This document shows positions 62,689-64,000 of a stretch of DNA of 64,000 nucleotides, piece by piece. Under the pieces are notes generated by a model. The model was not told the origin of the DNA. It saw nothing but the letters and a program-made list of their open reading frames with translations, and did no database searches. Every line of letters starts with the position of its first letter. Positions within the stretch are counted from its first letter, which is position 1. The DNA is taken from positions 1,984,001 to 2,048,000 of the forward strand of contig NZ_JAVLVU010000001.1 of NCBI RefSeq assembly GCF_031951985.1, read 5' to 3'. The stretch comes from Mucilaginibacter terrae (GTDB lineage Bacteria; Bacteroidota; Bacteroidia; Sphingobacteriales; Sphingobacteriaceae). The translations under genes and the position numbers were made by a program.

Positions 62689-63609
62689 ATGAGCAGCAGC
62701 AAATACCTTGTTAGCATTGCCGGCCCCACAGCTATTGGCAAAACCGCTGTTGCTATTCAACTTGCACAGCATTACCAAACCGAAATAATTTCGGCCGATT
62801 CGCGGCAATTTTATCGAGAGATGAGCATAGGCACGGCCAAACCATCGCCCGATGAACTGGCTGCCGCACCGCATCACTTTATTGGTTCACACAGCATTCT
62901 TGATGATATTAACGTTGGCGATTTTGAGCGCGAGGGGCTGCTAATACTTGAGGACTTGTTTATCAAACATGACGTGGTAATCATGGCCGGCGGATCGGGT
63001 TTGTACGTTAAAGCCATTACCGCGGGGTTTGATGATTTGCCCGAAGCAGACCCAGCTATACGTGAAAACCTCAATAATATCTTTGCGGAACACGGTATTA
63101 CCGCCTTACAGGAAAAACTCCTCGAGGCCGACCCGGTTTATTATGCAAAGGTTGACCTGCACAACCCGCAGCGCCTGATACGTGCCCTTGAAGTATTTGA
63201 AAGTACCGGGCAGCCTTATTCATCGTACCGCAAAGGCACAAGCCATCAAAGACCATTTAATATTATTAAGCTGGGTTTGCATATACCGCGCGAAGAACTC
63301 TACCATCGCATTAATAAAAGAGTTGATATAATGGTAGAAAGCGGCTTGCCTGATGAGGTTAAGCAACTACTACCCTACCGCCATCTTAATGCACTTAATA
63401 CCGTAGGTTACTCCGAAATATTTGATTATTTAGATGGCAAAACTGATTTACCAACGGCCATTGCCATGATCAAGCAAAACACCCGCCGCTTTGCCAAACG
63501 CCAGTTAACCTGGTTTCGTAGAGACAAGGATACCTGTTGGTTTGCCCCAACCGACCTTGCTGCCATGATTAAGTATATTGATGAGACTATTGGGCTTTCA
63601 AACGCTTAA
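62689..63609 (+). CDS. miaA: tRNA dimethylallyltransferase
   Basis: 306 aa. P-loop GPTAIGKT (about 11-18), then DSRQFYREMSIGTAKP with the substrate-site Asp and catalytic residues, and NPQRLIRALEVFESTG. It modifies A37 of tRNAs reading UNN codons. It begins 18 bp after a repeat. Its last 23 bases overlap the end of the opposing rfbD gene. Confidence 0.96.
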   Translation: MSSSKYLVSIAGPTAIGKTAVAIQLAQHYQTEIISADSRQFYREMSIGTAKPSPDELAAAPHHFIGSHSILDDINVGDFEREGLLILEDLFIKHDVVIMAGGSGLYVKAITAGFDDLPEADPAIRENLNNIFAEHGITALQEKLLEADPVYYAKVDLHNPQRLIRALEVFESTGQPYSSYRKGTSHQRPFNIIKLGLHIPREELYHRINKRVDIMVESGLPDEVKQLLPYRHLNALNTVGYSEIFDYLDGKTDLPTAIAMIKQNTRRFAKRQLTWFRRDKDTCWFAPTDLAAMIKYIDETIGLSNA

Positions 63610-64000
63610 TACATTCTTCAAGGCTGTGACGCCAGTAAGGTATTTCTATATTAAAGGTTGATTTTATTTTGGCCTTATCCATTACCGAAAAGGTTGGCCT
63701 TGTAGCCGGTGTTGGATATTGCGAGGTGCGTATAGGGCCAACATTGACCTGGGTGCCCGAAATATCAAAAATAGCTATAGCAAAATCGTACCAGGAAGTT
63801 ACCCCCTCGTTACTATAATGATATATGCCATATTGCTGCTTATCATTAGCTATAATATGTAAAATACAGTTGGCCAAATCAATAGCGTAAGTTGGCGTAC
63901 CCACCTGATCGGCTATGATGTTTAAGGAATCACGCTCTGCTCCAAAACGCAGCATGGTTTTTACAAAATTGTTGCCGTACTCTGAATATAACCAGCTGGT
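63587..64000 (-). CDS. rfbD: dTDP-4-dehydrorhamnose reductase, C-terminal part (cut by window edge)
   Basis: The frame is open to the end of the window; about 137 codons are visible. It reads TSWLYSEYGNNFVKTMLRFG, then DQVGTPTYAIDLAN and YPTPATRPTFSVMDKAKIK, which are typical of RmlD/RfbD. It makes dTDP-L-rhamnose by reducing the 4-keto sugar with NAD(P)H. The rest of the gene lies to the right. The 3' end overlaps miaA by 23 bp. Confidence 0.92.
   Translation of the reverse strand, partial: TSWLYSEYGNNFVKTMLRFGAERDSLNIIADQVGTPTYAIDLANCILHIIANDKQQYGIYHYSNEGVTSWYDFAIAIFDISGTQVNVGPIRTSQYPTPATRPTFSVMDKAKIKSTFNIEIPYWRHSLEECIKRLKAQ

Overview
The window looks like chromosome of a Bacteroidota bacterium, most likely family Sphingobacteriaceae (Mucilaginibacter/Pedobacter-like). 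The signs are TAnnTTTG -7 promoter boxes, few Shine-Dalgarno sequences, a TonB-dependent receptor with a carboxypeptidase-like N-terminal domain, a barrel-less TonB plug protein, the long Bacteroidota form of NusB beside a DUF1573 lipoprotein and yajC, a DUF3276 (PUR-like) protein, and many secreted glycosidases. The genus is inference. No rRNA, CRISPR array, prophage or insertion sequence is visible. One tRNA (Arg, CCG) is present.

Layout. 1-7.3 kb: a secreted-protein start running off the left edge, an M28 peptidase, a PL1 pectate-lyase-like enzyme, an overlapping HipA-like kinase/DUF3037 pair, then MOSC, NudK, a DUF4406-like protein and a DUF3606 protein. 7.4-21.3 kb: a GH43 enzyme, an efflux transporter with an AraC regulator, tRNA-Arg, a TonB receptor behind a long structured leader, an M16 protease, ychF, an mgtE gene broken by one extra C, and DUF3276. 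21.7-28.5 kb: an ABC exporter, then nusB-DUF1573-yajC and YbbR-coaE-MBL exonuclease-DUF5522. 28.5-42.4 kb: MarR, a plug protein, a methyltransferase, an MpaB-like protein, GH42, LOG, trxB and GH20. 42.4-48.3 kb: a membrane/lipid-type operon (DCC1-like protein, TIGR01777 oxidoreductase, two SRPBCC proteins, lspA) under a GbsR/MarR regulator. 48.5-64 kb: guaB, a dense nest of palindromic repeats, an M16 pair, a GH78 rhamnosidase, an M14 peptidase, cca, a pRiA4b ORF-3-like protein, miaA and the end of rfbD.

The most distinctive content is non-coding. (1) A 35-42 bp element built of 7-bp units (consensus AGARYCA) lies 0-5 bases after the stop codon of three unrelated genes, always in the sense orientation of the gene. 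(2) The TonB-receptor leader has two perfect 8-bp helices, a possible pseudoknot and a small ORF ending two bases before the structure. (3) Two TTTCA-N8-TGAAA palindromes, upstream of the GbsR gene and of the next gene, suggest one regulon. (4) At least six families of palindromic intergenic repeats occur, several stacked between guaB and the M16 pair.

Functionally the window is mostly housekeeping (RNA processing, nucleotide and cofactor metabolism, redox) mixed with periplasmic or secreted polysaccharide and peptide degradation. The glycosidases are scattered and not arranged as a classical susC/susD locus.
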